A stretch of 8,285 nt of DNA from an uncultured Dyadobacter sp. (GCA_946481035.1 CAMLNK010000137.1:1-8285); one strand, 5' to 3'; shown: positions 1-5,570, counted from the stretch's first letter. Numbers and translations are program-made. Notes: a model not told the origin generated them from the letters alone.

Positions 1-1
1 A

Positions 2-100
2 GTTGAAGTGAAAATTCCGTCTATTTTTTGCCAGATACTAAACTATTTGTTGAAAAAATATACCAATTATCTTAAATGGAGAACTAAAATGATTTTATAA
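2..100 (+). CDS. C-terminal end of an unidentified gene entering from the left edge
   Basis: From base 2 a frame stays open for 32 codons to a TAA at 98-100. It ends in a basic, aromatic-rich tail (..ILNYLLKKYTNYLKWRTK..). The gene's beginning lies outside the window, so the function cannot be read. The case for a real gene end is its context: about 75 bases after the stop there is a strong plus-strand rho-independent terminator, which needs a transcript coming from the left. The tail could belong to a glycosyltransferase or similar cytoplasmic enzyme, but that is only an impression from the Lys/Tyr/Trp-rich helix. The region is AT-rich, and a chance open frame of this size is possible. Confidence 0.45.
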   Translation, partial: VEVKIPSIFCQILNYLLKKYTNYLKWRTKMIL

Positions 101-132
101 TTTCAAATGTAACAGGTATTTATTAAAATTGC

Positions 133-165
133 ACTCAATTCGCTTATATAAGCGAAACGTTGAGT
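133..165. repeat. Perfect 18-bp palindrome with extended arms
   Basis: Bases 139-156 form a perfect 18-bp palindrome (TTCGCTTAT/ATAAGCGAA). It is flanked by ACTCAA (133-138) and TTGAGT (160-165), which also pair, leaving a 3-base ACG bulge. As RNA this is a long stem just before the terminator at 175-210 and could protect the 3' end of the transcript. As DNA it could be a dimer-binding or recombinase site. The sequence does not decide between these. Confidence 0.5.
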
Positions 166-174
166 AAAACTTGG

Positions 175-210
175 AAATCATCTCCTGGAATCTGGGAGAT
201 GATTTTTGTT
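175..210 (+). terminator. Rho-independent terminator
   Basis: An 11-bp perfect stem, AAATCATCTCC (175-185) with GGAGATGATTT (195-205), has a 9-base loop and is followed by TTGTT, giving a T-rich tract TTTTTGTTT. It would end the rightward transcript of the gene finishing at 100. On the minus strand the tract is weaker, so the C1q-like gene reading leftward is probably stopped earlier, at 447-499. Confidence 0.8.
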
Positions 211-420
211 TACAAGCCATCAACTTTCTGAGTTTTTGTCGTATTTCATTTATAAATATCTCCAATCTATTTGCCTGATATATACGTAGAATAACATCTA
301 TATAATAGATAAAAGTTGATGCTGTTGTAGCTGGATTTAATGTTAATTCTATATTCCATTTTGATAAATATTGCGATATTAATTACGCGTTTTGAACTGC
401 ATGTTTTTTATTTTGTTGTG
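211..420. other. AT-rich intergenic stretch, nothing recognised
   Basis: About 210 bases of AT-rich DNA between the rightward terminator and the leftward gene's 3' structures. I see no open frame with coding character, no TAnnTTTG promoter element and no long repeat; only short dyads such as ATCTAT/ATAGAT near 297-311. Confidence 0.5.
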
Positions 421-434
421 CTATTTGGAGCCGT

Positions 435-520
435 ACGGGCTTTTAGAAAAATCGTAGGGGCCGTCGGAGATGTCATAGTCTGACATGCCTGGCGGCCCCT
501 GTGCACGGGATTTTAGAAAA
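435..520. repeat. 16-bp direct repeat pair, 70 bp apart
   Basis: ACGGGnTTTTAGAAAA occurs at 435-450 and 505-520 with a single mismatch (C/A at the n position). The copies flank the stem-loop at 457-499. In the minus-strand open frame they encode the two Y-x-F-x-K-S motifs, so they may be a protein-level repeat rather than a DNA element. Confidence 0.6.
447..499 (-). terminator. Two-tier stem-loop terminator for the C1q-like gene
   Basis: The outer stem is GGGGCCG (457-463) with CGGCCCC (493-499). The inner stem is ATGTCA (470-475) with TGACAT (481-486), closing a 5-base loop. Read on the minus strand, the structure begins about 43 bases after the stop of the C1q-like gene and is followed after five bases by TTTTT (447-451). 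The unpaired interior between the two stems makes it less regular than a classic terminator. Confidence 0.45.
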
Positions 521-542
521 GCATAGATGTTCGGCTTGGGAA

Positions 543-1286
543 TCAGTTCCCCACCTTTGTAACTGTTAAATAGGCCGGGCCACAATTAGCTGTCCAGCTC
601 GGATCACCGTTTGCTGCCGTCCCATTTTGGCGCATAGTATACCCATCCAGTGAAATGGAGGCACCCATAGCCAGTCTGCCGCTAAATGTAACACTTTGCC
701 AGTCGCCTGAGGACTGACTGATTAGTTGTGCGCCCTTAAAGATAGGCCCCGTGCCCGGTAGGGGGCCGGCGCCGTCCCAGTCAATCCATATCCTGGTATA
801 AAGTACTACATCGGCAATGGTATTGCCGATGCACGACAATCCGGCGTGGATGGTATACAGGCCCGATTCTGGTATATAGTATTTTCTCTGTCCGGCGATC
901 CAGTTATTTTGCAGGTCAACGAACGGAGTCAGATTAAGCCTTTGATCCAGGGCGTCGTGGTTGGCAGGAGTACCAAAAAAAGGGATTGTCTGGACTGCCG
1001 AAAGCTCTCCATGAAACGTGATTTTTGGCAGGTGATCATTCCAGGTGGAAACACCATTGGCGTCCGATGTCAGTATTTTGTCGGTTCCCTGCGAGCCGTC
1101 GGCGATCGTAACTTTTCCTGTTGACTTAGTGATAGAAACCTTTCGCCCGGGCGTGGACGCTTCAACTTCCAAATTGTTATTCACATCAATAGTTGTGGGA
1201 TTTGTCCCGATCTTCACTTGTCCGAAAGACCATCCGATCGAGCTGACAAATGCGATCAGTAATAGTGGTAGTACTGTTTTTTTCAT
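543..1286 (-). CDS. Secreted C1q/TNF-like (jelly-roll) domain protein
   Basis: The 247-aa product starts with a Sec signal peptide (MKKTVLPLLLIAFVSSIGWSFGQ; cleavage near residue 23). Residues about 24-85 are the short linker common in secreted Bacteroidota proteins: V-K-I-G-T-N, a predicted beta-rich stretch, then ..TDKILTSDANGVSTW. From about residue 88 to the end the pattern fits a C1q/TNF-like jelly-roll: a YYIPESGLYTIHAGL strand pair, a central hydrophobic strand, WQSVTFSGRLAMGASISL, and a terminal strand YLTVTKVGN. The start is the ATG at 1284-1286 behind an A-rich leader with no Shine-Dalgarno. The likely location is periplasmic or surface. No T9SS C-terminal sorting domain is visible. 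The fold is inferred from strand pattern only; ligand and role are unknown. It is transcribed alone, with a candidate promoter about 190 bases upstream. Confidence 0.85.
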   Translation of the reverse strand: MKKTVLPLLLIAFVSSIGWSFGQVKIGTNPTTIDVNNNLEVEASTPGRKVSITKSTGKVTIADGSQGTDKILTSDANGVSTWNDHLPKITFHGELSAVQTIPFFGTPANHDALDQRLNLTPFVDLQNNWIAGQRKYYIPESGLYTIHAGLSCIGNTIADVVLYTRIWIDWDGAGPLPGTGPIFKGAQLISQSSGDWQSVTFSGRLAMGASISLDGYTMRQNGTAANGDPSWTANCGPAYLTVTKVGN

Positions 1287-1400
1287 AAAGTGTTTGAATT
1301 AAAATGAATATTTATTTCTGTGCATTGTGTTTGTGAATCAAATTGGGTATTGTTTAGAGAAGTATATCGAGATGTAGAACACAGTAAGTGCAGGACCGAA

Positions 1401-1429
1401 TTTGATATATGTCTCCACGGTTATTTTTG
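1401..1429 (+). promoter_or_regulatory. Bacteroidota-type promoter, rightward, with no adjacent gene
   Basis: TTTG at 1401-1404, a 17-base spacer, and TATTTTTG at 1422-1429 match the -33 TTTG / -7 TAnnTTTG consensus of Bacteroidota primary sigma. Transcription would begin near 1436, inside the small dyad GGCGG-TG-CCGCC (1429-1440). No convincing gene starts before 2138, so the product may be a small RNA or a very long leader. Confidence 0.5.
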
Positions 1430-1454
1430 GCGGTGCCGCCATGTGATACTGTTG

Positions 1455-1492
1455 TTTGTTCAAAGTGATCCTATTGAACAAAATTAATCACT
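1455..1492. repeat. Two interleaved inverted repeats (operator or pseudoknot-like)
   Basis: TTTGTTCAA (1455-1463) pairs with TTGAACAAA (1474-1482), and AGTGAT (1464-1469) pairs with ATCACT (1487-1492). The pairs cross each other, the topology of an H-type pseudoknot, although the first crossing loop would have zero bases, so both stems probably cannot form fully at once. The right arm of the first repeat overlaps the leftward -7 element at 1479-1486, which also makes it a good operator candidate. Confidence 0.5.
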
Positions 1493-1512
1493 CTCATAAT
1501 TAAGAGTATCAA
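1479..1512 (-). promoter_or_regulatory. Candidate promoter of the C1q-like gene
   Basis: Read leftward, TTG (1510-1512), a 23-base spacer and TAATTTTG (1479-1486) fit the -33/-7 pattern, the spacer being at the long end. Transcription would start near 1472 and give a leader of roughly 185 bases before the ATG at 1286. It faces the rightward promoter at 1401-1429, so the two transcripts would overlap by about 36 bases. Confidence 0.4.
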
Positions 1513-1517
1513 GAATA

Positions 1518-1539
1518 AATTCGGGGTAAATACCGAATT
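1518..1539. repeat. Short hairpin, 7-bp stem
   Basis: AATTCGG (1518-1524) pairs with CCGAATT (1533-1539) around an 8-base loop. It follows the interleaved repeats and would be part of any rightward RNA from the 1401-1429 promoter. No T-tract follows, so it is not a terminator. Confidence 0.45.
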
Positions 1540-1857
1540 ATTGCCAGTAAATCTAAACTGTTGGTGAATTAGGTTATTTCGGCAGGAATCCTTGAAAACC
1601 AGGGGTATTATAAAAAACACTTAACAGTCGTTCCCATCGGTCGAAACAGACTACCGGAGCTATCTTTTTCAACTAATGACGGGCCGATGGAAAATAATAT
1701 GGGCCGGTAAGCGACGGCAACTAGAATTGACGCTGTTTTCAGTAGAATCATTTCGATACGTCGACTTATATCTATCATTTCTCAACTGCTGAACCCACCG
1801 CTTGGTAACCCGTAATTTTCACATGGGTACAATGGAAATTCCCCATTTAGAAATTTG
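1540..1857. other. Intergenic stretch with one startless open frame
   Basis: About 320 bases without a convincing gene. On the plus strand 1573-1710 is a 45-codon frame after a TAG with protein-like content (..AGILENQGYYKKHLTVVPIG..) but no ATG until near its end, so it may be a gene remnant or chance. CCATCGG (1634-1640) and CCGATGG (1684-1690) could pair over a 43-base loop. Confidence 0.3.
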
Positions 1858-1956
1858 ATGTATCGAATTAAGTTATTCGTTATTAGTCTGTTGTTGATTA
1901 TTTGCGTGCGCCGTGCTTGTATGGCTAAACCAGTTGGCTCCCGTGCCGGCCATTGA
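1858..1956 (+). CDS. Possible 32-aa peptide with a signal-like N-terminus
   Basis: ATG at 1858 opens a 32-codon frame ending in TGA at 1954-1956. Its first 23 residues (MYRIKLFVISLLLIICVRRA..) have the shape of a signal peptide or single membrane helix: a short basic start, then an uninterrupted hydrophobic core. The rest is a short polar tail. It may be a small membrane peptide, or the surviving start of a secreted-protein gene. No homolog is recognised and a chance frame is quite possible. Confidence 0.2.
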   Translation: MYRIKLFVISLLLIICVRRACMAKPVGSRAGH

Positions 1957-2050
1957 CGGAAACCGGAAATGATACCGATGATGTTTCTTTGGTTGGCTTG
2001 CCGGCAACCGGGTGTAGCGGGCCACCCTTTTACAAGTTTGGAAGGAAGTG

Positions 2051-2058
2051 TATTTTTG
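2051..2058 (+). promoter_or_regulatory. -7 element of the coiled-coil gene promoter
   Basis: TATTTTTG is a perfect TAnnTTTG match, 80 bases before the ATG at 2138 and in the right orientation. A clear -33 TTTG at normal spacing is not seen; the nearest TTTG (2037-2040) is only 10 bases away, too close. Transcription would start near 2064. Confidence 0.5.
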
Positions 2059-2137
2059 TAGTATCAGTCACAACGACTCCTTGCGCCAGAACCAATTTCA
2101 AAGGGCAGGTGCATTTCTCCATTTTTTCAATTTTCCT

Positions 2138-2584
2138 ATGAAAGCAAAATTTCTCTATTGCGTGTTTGCCGTGCTCGCGTTTTGCACGTCCGTATCGGCA
2201 CAAGTTGTCTCCAAAGATTCGCTGGCAGTGTTAAATAACCAGAAAAAGACACTGGCACTAAACAAAAAGCTAAACGACAATAAAATTGAGCTGGCCGAGC
2301 TTGAAAACAAGGTTCCCAAAGCGACCGATGAGGTGGCCTCTACTGCTGATAAGGCACAAAAATCCGCTGAAGAGAATAAGCTGGCGGCCGATAAGCTTGG
2401 AACTGATGCGCAGGACAAGCAGCTTGCCAAACAGGCCAGCAGGGCTGCGAGTGCAGCGAGTCGGGATGCCAAGCGGGCTCGAAAGGCGGTCGATAATCTG
2501 GAAAAGCTAAAACGGAACATTGAATCGCTCAGAAAGAAGATTCAGGAGGATGAAGCCAAATTGGCGGATCTAACAGTGAAATAG
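2138..2584 (+). CDS. Secreted Lys/Ala-rich coiled-coil protein
   Basis: The 148-aa product has a Sec signal peptide (MKAKFLYCVFAVLAFCTSVSAQ, cleavage after about residue 21). The rest is almost entirely helix-forming Lys, Ala, Glu, Asp, Leu and Gln with heptad-like spacing, such as ELENKVPKATDEV and LEKLKRNIESLRKKIQEDE near the end. There is no Cys or catalytic-looking motif in the mature part. The frame is open 30 codons further upstream, but the ATG at 2138 is chosen because it places the signal peptide at the very N-terminus and lies below the -7 element at 2051-2058. The protein probably sits in the periplasm as an elongated oligomer; the role is unknown. It is a single-gene transcript ended by the terminator at 2611-2657. 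Confidence 0.8.
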   Translation: MKAKFLYCVFAVLAFCTSVSAQVVSKDSLAVLNNQKKTLALNKKLNDNKIELAELENKVPKATDEVASTADKAQKSAEENKLAADKLGTDAQDKQLAKQASRAASAASRDAKRARKAVDNLEKLKRNIESLRKKIQEDEAKLADLTVK

Positions 2585-2610
2585 CCAGGTTTCCGGATTA
2601 GTTATGGGAA

Positions 2611-2663
2611 CAAGAAACCGCCCGGCGCACCTTTCGGAAGCACCGGGCGGTTTCTTGTTTGTT
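2611..2663. terminator. Strong bidirectional rho-independent terminator
   Basis: CAAGAAACCGCCCGG (2611-2625) pairs perfectly over 15 bp with CCGGGCGGTTTCTTG (2643-2657), with two further inner G-C pairs after one mismatch. The right arm ends in TTTCTTGTTTGTT, giving the U-rich exit for the coiled-coil gene, whose stop is 26 bases upstream. The left arm is symmetrical enough to stop leftward transcripts from the barrel genes too. Confidence 0.85.
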
Positions 2664-2972
2664 CGCCCGCATGCGCGCATGGCCGCAAACGTTTGTAGCC
2701 ATACGTTAATCTGCCGCTTAACCTCGCTGCGGCCTGCACGGGCATAAGACAAAATAGCCACCCTGGAATACAGAATGACTATTTACATTACCCGTGTCCA
2801 AACGATCAATAAAATCCTGCGGTGGCTCACTACAAAATCCAACTCCGATATGCCGGGATCTCGTTTTACTATGTTCGATTTAGGTTAGTTTCGCTGTCCG
2901 ACTTGCGTAAAGCGAAATCAGGGGAATGGTAGGCGGGCAACCCAGGCGATATTGCGCCGGCGAAGCACACGG
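2664..2972. other. Intergenic stretch between convergent genes
   Basis: About 310 bases between the bidirectional terminator and the stop of the leftward barrel gene. It holds two perfect short palindromes, CATGCGCGCATG (2670-2681) and CAAACGTTTG (2686-2695), and a 7-bp dyad TTTCGCT/AGCGAAA (2889-2895, 2911-2917) with no T-tract. No coding region or promoter is supported. Confidence 0.45.
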
Positions 2973-3503
2973 TTAATCGCCGGATAATTGCAACCGAACC
3001 CCGGCGGACAGATTCGGGCTCAGAAAGAGCGGCTTTTTAAGCAACTCCACATAGGTGCCGCCTTCGAGAAAGATGCTCATCCGGCTGCCGACTAGCGCAT
3101 ATTCCAGCCCGCCCAACACAGAACCGCCCAGGGACAGATTTTTTTCGTATTCCCCGTTTAGCCGCCTTGGGTAGGCTTTCCGGTTGTTGATTTGCGCCCC
3201 AATTCCATAGTAGACTTGCAAGGTCTCGGAATCGAATACCGGAGTGTGCCACAGGTAGTGGACCTGAAGAGAAACGCCGGTATTTTTGTAGCTGCCGTTG
3301 TCTCCCCGGTATTGCCGGTGCCTGGACATAATTCCGCCGTACGTTCCAAGTGTTACGTCTATGGCCTGCACGTTGTTGAAGTATTTTCTGATGCTGACAG
3401 CGGTTGGTTCGCCCAGCTTAGCGCCAACAGCCCACCTATTGTCCTGGCCGTAAGCTACTGCCGACAAAAAGACCGCTGTAATTATAAGGATCGACTTTCT
3501 CAC
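2973..3503 (-). CDS. Small beta-barrel outer-membrane protein
   Basis: The 176-aa product has a signal peptide (MRKSILIITAVFLSAVAYGQ, cleavage after residue 20). The mature part of about 155 residues alternates Gly/aromatic strands typical of an eight-strand outer-membrane barrel: RWAVGAKLGEPTAVSIRKYF, AIDVTLGTYGG, TGVSLQVHYLW, LQVYYGIGAQI, LGGSVLGGLEYAL, MSIFLEGGTYVEL and a terminal LSAGVRLQL strand. The start is GTG (3501-3503); no ATG would keep the signal peptide, and the leader AACACAACAAATC resembles that of the upstream broken gene. It is complete, in contrast to its neighbour, and probably shares that neighbour's transcript. The fold is confident; substrate or binding role cannot be told. 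Confidence 0.85.
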   Translation of the reverse strand: MRKSILIITAVFLSAVAYGQDNRWAVGAKLGEPTAVSIRKYFNNVQAIDVTLGTYGGIMSRHRQYRGDNGSYKNTGVSLQVHYLWHTPVFDSETLQVYYGIGAQINNRKAYPRRLNGEYEKNLSLGGSVLGGLEYALVGSRMSIFLEGGTYVELLKKPLFLSPNLSAGVRLQLSGD

Positions 3504-3515
3504 GATTTGTTGTGT

Positions 3516-3815
3516 TCAAAGCAAACTGCTGATGATTTTATAAAATGGAGCCAGCCCGGCCGCGTACCCATTGATTTGCCGGTCCAGCTCGGGTGCGACC
3601 TTTGGCTACAAGCCAAAATTTTTAGAAATGCCAAAACCGGCGCCGCTTCCATACCCCATCCCGGGGCTTACCGAGAATGCGTTCGACTTTATGCCCGATC
3701 CATTTTTGGATGACGAAACGTTTAGATTTCCATATACAAGCAATGAGTTTTGTTGTGCATTGGCACGAGTGAACATATGCATTAAAACGCAGAAAGTAAA
3801 GGTCATTTTTTTCAT
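3516..3815 (-). pseudogene. Broken beta-barrel outer-membrane protein gene
   Basis: ATG at 3815 begins a signal peptide (MKKMTFTFCVLMHMFTRANAQ) followed by a first barrel strand, NSLLVYGNLNVSSSK, and a periodic turn, FSVSPGMGYG. The frame stops at a TAG (3606-3608) after 69 residues. Reading through the TAG in the same frame gives 29 more codons that continue barrel-like (..NGYAAGLAPFYKIISS..) before a TGA at 3516-3518, 12 bases before the next gene's GTG. Intact relatives of this type usually run near 180-220 residues, so both a nonsense mutation and loss of the C-terminal strands are suggested. A short functional 69-aa peptide is a less likely alternative. Its leader AACACACAACTC is still normal, so it may still be transcribed and supply the promoter for the downstream barrel gene. 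Confidence 0.65.
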
Positions 3816-4087
3816 GAGTTGTGTGTTTAAATAAGTAAAATGACTACTTAATTCGTAATAGGTTTTAGTTGTTGATGAAGTTTACCGGCTCATGGAAGTG
3901 TGTGTAGTAATTCCCGACAATTATAAATATAATATTTTTATTGTTATACTATTTTTCGACTAATATGGCTAATGTTTCGACGAGTGTTTTAGATTTCCGT
4001 ATTTTAACTAAAATGGAAATTTATTATCTAATTAGATGTCTAATTAGTATTTATTTAAATTGCCTATTTTGGTGGCTTTTAAATACA
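3816..4087. other. AT-rich intergenic region upstream of the barrel genes
   Basis: This should hold the leftward promoter for the two barrel genes, but no clean TAnnTTTG is seen. The best is TATAATTG (3919-3926), one mismatch, with no -33 partner. The right side contains the CTAATTAG dyad described separately. Confidence 0.35.
4028..4047. repeat. Doubled 8-bp palindrome CTAATTAG
   Basis: CTAATTAG, itself a perfect palindrome, occurs at 4028-4035 and 4040-4047 separated by ATGT, so the whole 20 bp is both a direct repeat and a near-palindrome. It lies 40 bases beyond the stop of the adhesin-like gene and upstream of the barrel genes. The form fits a tandem dimer-binding operator; it could also be a weak AT-rich terminator stem. 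Confidence 0.5.
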
Positions 4088-5017
4088 TCATTGTTCTGGC
4101 ATTGAAATAATAAGATGCCACATATCTCCTGAATTGGTAACCTTTTGTGTGCCCCAAACTCCGGGCCCGCCGTCAGCACGTAAATAAACACCAAACACGT
4201 GATTGTCGATATCATTTCCCTTTACCAGCAGACTTCCGCAAGCGGCTCCCGTCCCGCAGCTGCCGCTAATGGTCCCTTTACTGTGCAAGATTTTTGTTTG
4301 GGTCTGGTCAAGCTGCATTTGATTATTTCCCGATAGCTTGGTCAGTTTTAATCCCGGGTTGAGCAAATCCAGTTCAGTGGCAAATCCCAACCTTTTGTCT
4401 GCAAAGTTTGTGGAAGCCCCCAGGCCAACCAGTGAGATCACCGGGTTGTGCACCGGCCGGCTGAACCTGAGCCGCAACCGGCCATAATAGTAGCGGCTGG
4501 TGTCGCTTTTATCGGCATTCTCGGTAAAAAGCGGTTTCGCCGAGAGGAATATTTGCAAGCCCGGATTCATCGACAGGCTTACTCCTTTGCCCGGCTTGCC
4601 GGAAGGATGTGACGTGAAAAGTACCCTTGCTGTGTCGGCATATTGATAGTTGGTATTAAATATCGAAGCGCTTTTAACCTGGTGGGGAGAAGCGCCGGAA
4701 GTAGCGCCGAAAGTTATGCCCGTCCGGTGCTGGGGTACGCTTGTAAAGGTCTGATCTTCAAGGCTAACGGTGACTGTTAATTTGTGCTTCATCGGTAGAA
4801 AATAAATGCCCTGATCGGTGCTGCCGTCCTTATTGAAATAGAAGGCCAGCTCCTGTGAGCCGGAGACGGGGCCCTTCGGTACCTGAGCGGTGTAGGTGTT
4901 GTTAAAGCCGTCCTGGACAAATTCCAACGTATTTTGCGCCAGTAAAGGCGAAGTGGCAAACAGGATAATTAGCGTGGAAATAAAAGTGATTTTTTGAAAT
5001 AGGGAGGTCGTGGTCAC
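4088..5017 (-). CDS. Secreted adhesin-like surface protein
   Basis: The 309-aa product has a signal peptide (residues 1-28, ending ..SPLLAQ) and a mature part rich in Ser, Thr, Gly and beta strands. Stretches such as RLRFSRPVHNPVISLVGLG, RLGFATELDLL and GSLLVKGNDIDNHVFGVYLR resemble, from memory, the N-terminal module of large repeat-rich surface proteins of Cytophagales. Two Cys near residues 255-262 (GSCGTGAACGS) could form a disulphide. The start is GTG (5015-5017): an in-frame TAG lies seven codons upstream and no ATG occurs until residue 76. There are no downstream repeats and no T9SS sorting domain; it ends in ..WHLIISMPEQ. It is either a stand-alone secreted domain or the front end of a longer adhesin cut short. 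The AT-rich DNA after the stop shows no continuation. Confidence 0.75.
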   Translation of the reverse strand: MTTTSLFQKITFISTLIILFATSPLLAQNTLEFVQDGFNNTYTAQVPKGPVSGSQELAFYFNKDGSTDQGIYFLPMKHKLTVTVSLEDQTFTSVPQHRTGITFGATSGASPHQVKSASIFNTNYQYADTARVLFTSHPSGKPGKGVSLSMNPGLQIFLSAKPLFTENADKSDTSRYYYGRLRLRFSRPVHNPVISLVGLGASTNFADKRLGFATELDLLNPGLKLTKLSGNNQMQLDQTQTKILHSKGTISGSCGTGAACGSLLVKGNDIDNHVFGVYLRADGGPGVWGTQKVTNSGDMWHLIISMPEQ

Positions 5018-5082
5018 GGCTTGTAAAATGGTGTACTAGTGGGTTGTGAATTCACCGGAGCGCAGGCGCGTACGGATTAATG

Positions 5083-5090
5083 CAAAGGTA
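5083..5090 (-). promoter_or_regulatory. -7 element of the adhesin-like gene promoter
   Basis: Read leftward this is TACCTTTG followed by CA, an excellent TAnnTTTG match 66 bases before the GTG start. No proper -33 TTTG lies at 17-23 bases; that position is instead bordered by the dyad at 5113-5128, suggesting activator-dependent use. Confidence 0.6.
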
Positions 5091-5112
5091 GAAGCGGTGG
5101 CCGGGGCATGTT

Positions 5113-5128
5113 CTCGAATGTATTCGAG
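5113..5128. promoter_or_regulatory. Candidate operator, 16-bp inverted repeat
   Basis: CTCGAAT (5113-5119) and ATTCGAG (5122-5128) form perfect arms around GT. It sits just beyond the -33 zone of the leftward promoter whose -7 is at 5083-5090, a usual site for an activator dimer. No T-run follows, so it is not a terminator. Confidence 0.5.
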
Positions 5129-5176
5129 CTCTCGATTAGAATTATAATTAGATAACCATGGCCAGACAGAAATCAG

Positions 5177-5205
5177 ACAGCCTCCCGCCACTGGCCGGAG
5201 GCTGT
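5177..5205 (-). terminator. Stem-loop, probable terminator of the small membrane gene
   Basis: ACAGCCTCC (5177-5185) pairs perfectly with GGAGGCTGT (5197-5205) over 9 bp with an 11-base loop. Read leftward it lies 63 bases after the stop of the small membrane protein and is followed by the T-rich CTGATTTCTGTCT. The tract is interrupted, so efficiency is uncertain. Confidence 0.5.
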
Positions 5206-5267
5206 TCCACTTATACTCATACGTCTCTATAAAAGAACCCCATTAACGAAATGTTATCTTTTGTCGC

Positions 5268-5570
5268 CTACCTGAAACGTCGGAATAGGGACATAATAGC
5301 TCTCCCGGAAAACATAATGATGGCAATTTTCACGCTTAAAATAAGTGTGAGAATGACGGGCAATGAAAGGAGTTTTTGTATGCCCACGCCTAGCCTTCTT
5401 TCTAAAATGATAAGCGTGATAGTAAGGAAAATGTCGATGATCAAGATCAATGTAATCCATGCCAGTATTCTGAATAAAATACCTCTTTTTGTTAGTGCAG
5501 TTTTATGATTTTCGGCCGTAATATCTTCTGAGCCTTGCGGAAATCCTATTTGATCATTTTCGTTGTCCAT
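5268..5570 (-). CDS. Small two-helix membrane protein of unknown function
   Basis: The 100-aa product begins at the ATG at 5568-5570. Residues 1-29 are polar and acidic (MDNENDQIGFPQGSEDITAE..). Residues about 31-56 form a long hydrophobic helix (ILFRILAWITLILIIDIFLT..), residues 57-65 a short loop with two Arg, and residues about 66-90 a second hydrophobic helix. The C-terminus is strongly basic (..SLFRRFR), so the tail is probably cytoplasmic and the protein a hairpin with both ends inside. No family is recognised. Holin-like or small regulatory membrane proteins have similar shapes, but nothing phage-like is nearby. It is flanked by a terminator at 5177-5205 and a 375-base gap, so it is likely monocistronic. 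Confidence 0.6.
   Translation of the reverse strand: MDNENDQIGFPQGSEDITAENHKTALTKRGILFRILAWITLILIIDIFLTITLIILERRLGVGIQKLLSLPVILTLILSVKIAIIMFSGRAIMSLFRRFR

Larger units (their letters stand above)
421..585 (-). pseudogene. Startless 54-codon open frame overlapping the C1q-like 3' end
   Basis: On the minus strand a frame other than that of the C1q-like gene is open from just after a TAA (upstream of 585) to a TAG at 421-423. It has no ATG near its beginning. Its peptide looks protein-like (..GGELIPKPNIYAFLKSRAQG.., then GPYDFSKSPYGSK) and contains an internal repeat of the type Y-x-F-x-K-S-x-x-G. It could be the C-terminal scrap of a lost gene, or a frameshifted extension of the C1q-like protein. 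It overlaps the proposed terminator stem at 447-499, which argues against coding. I do not recognise a family. Treat as a weak call. Confidence 0.25.

Noticed and set aside
133..165. Integron attC-like site (GTTGAGT fits GTTRRRY)
   Set aside because: The left box ends AAT rather than AAC, the site is only 33 bp, and there is no integrase or cassette array.
1573..1710. 45-codon rightward frame as a transposase remnant
   Set aside because: A faint resemblance to an IS66-type ending is too short and lacks any inverted repeats or start codon.
2155..2520. 121-codon leftward frame antisense to the coiled-coil gene
   Set aside because: Its Ser/Ala/Leu-rich content is the mirror of Lys/Ala/Glu codons on the real strand; no signal or domain.
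2570..2761. 63-codon leftward frame
   Set aside because: It runs straight through the strong bidirectional terminator and shows no family features.
2889..2917. TTTCGCT/AGCGAAA stem downstream of the barrel gene as a terminator
   Set aside because: No T-run follows on the minus strand and the loop is 15 bases.
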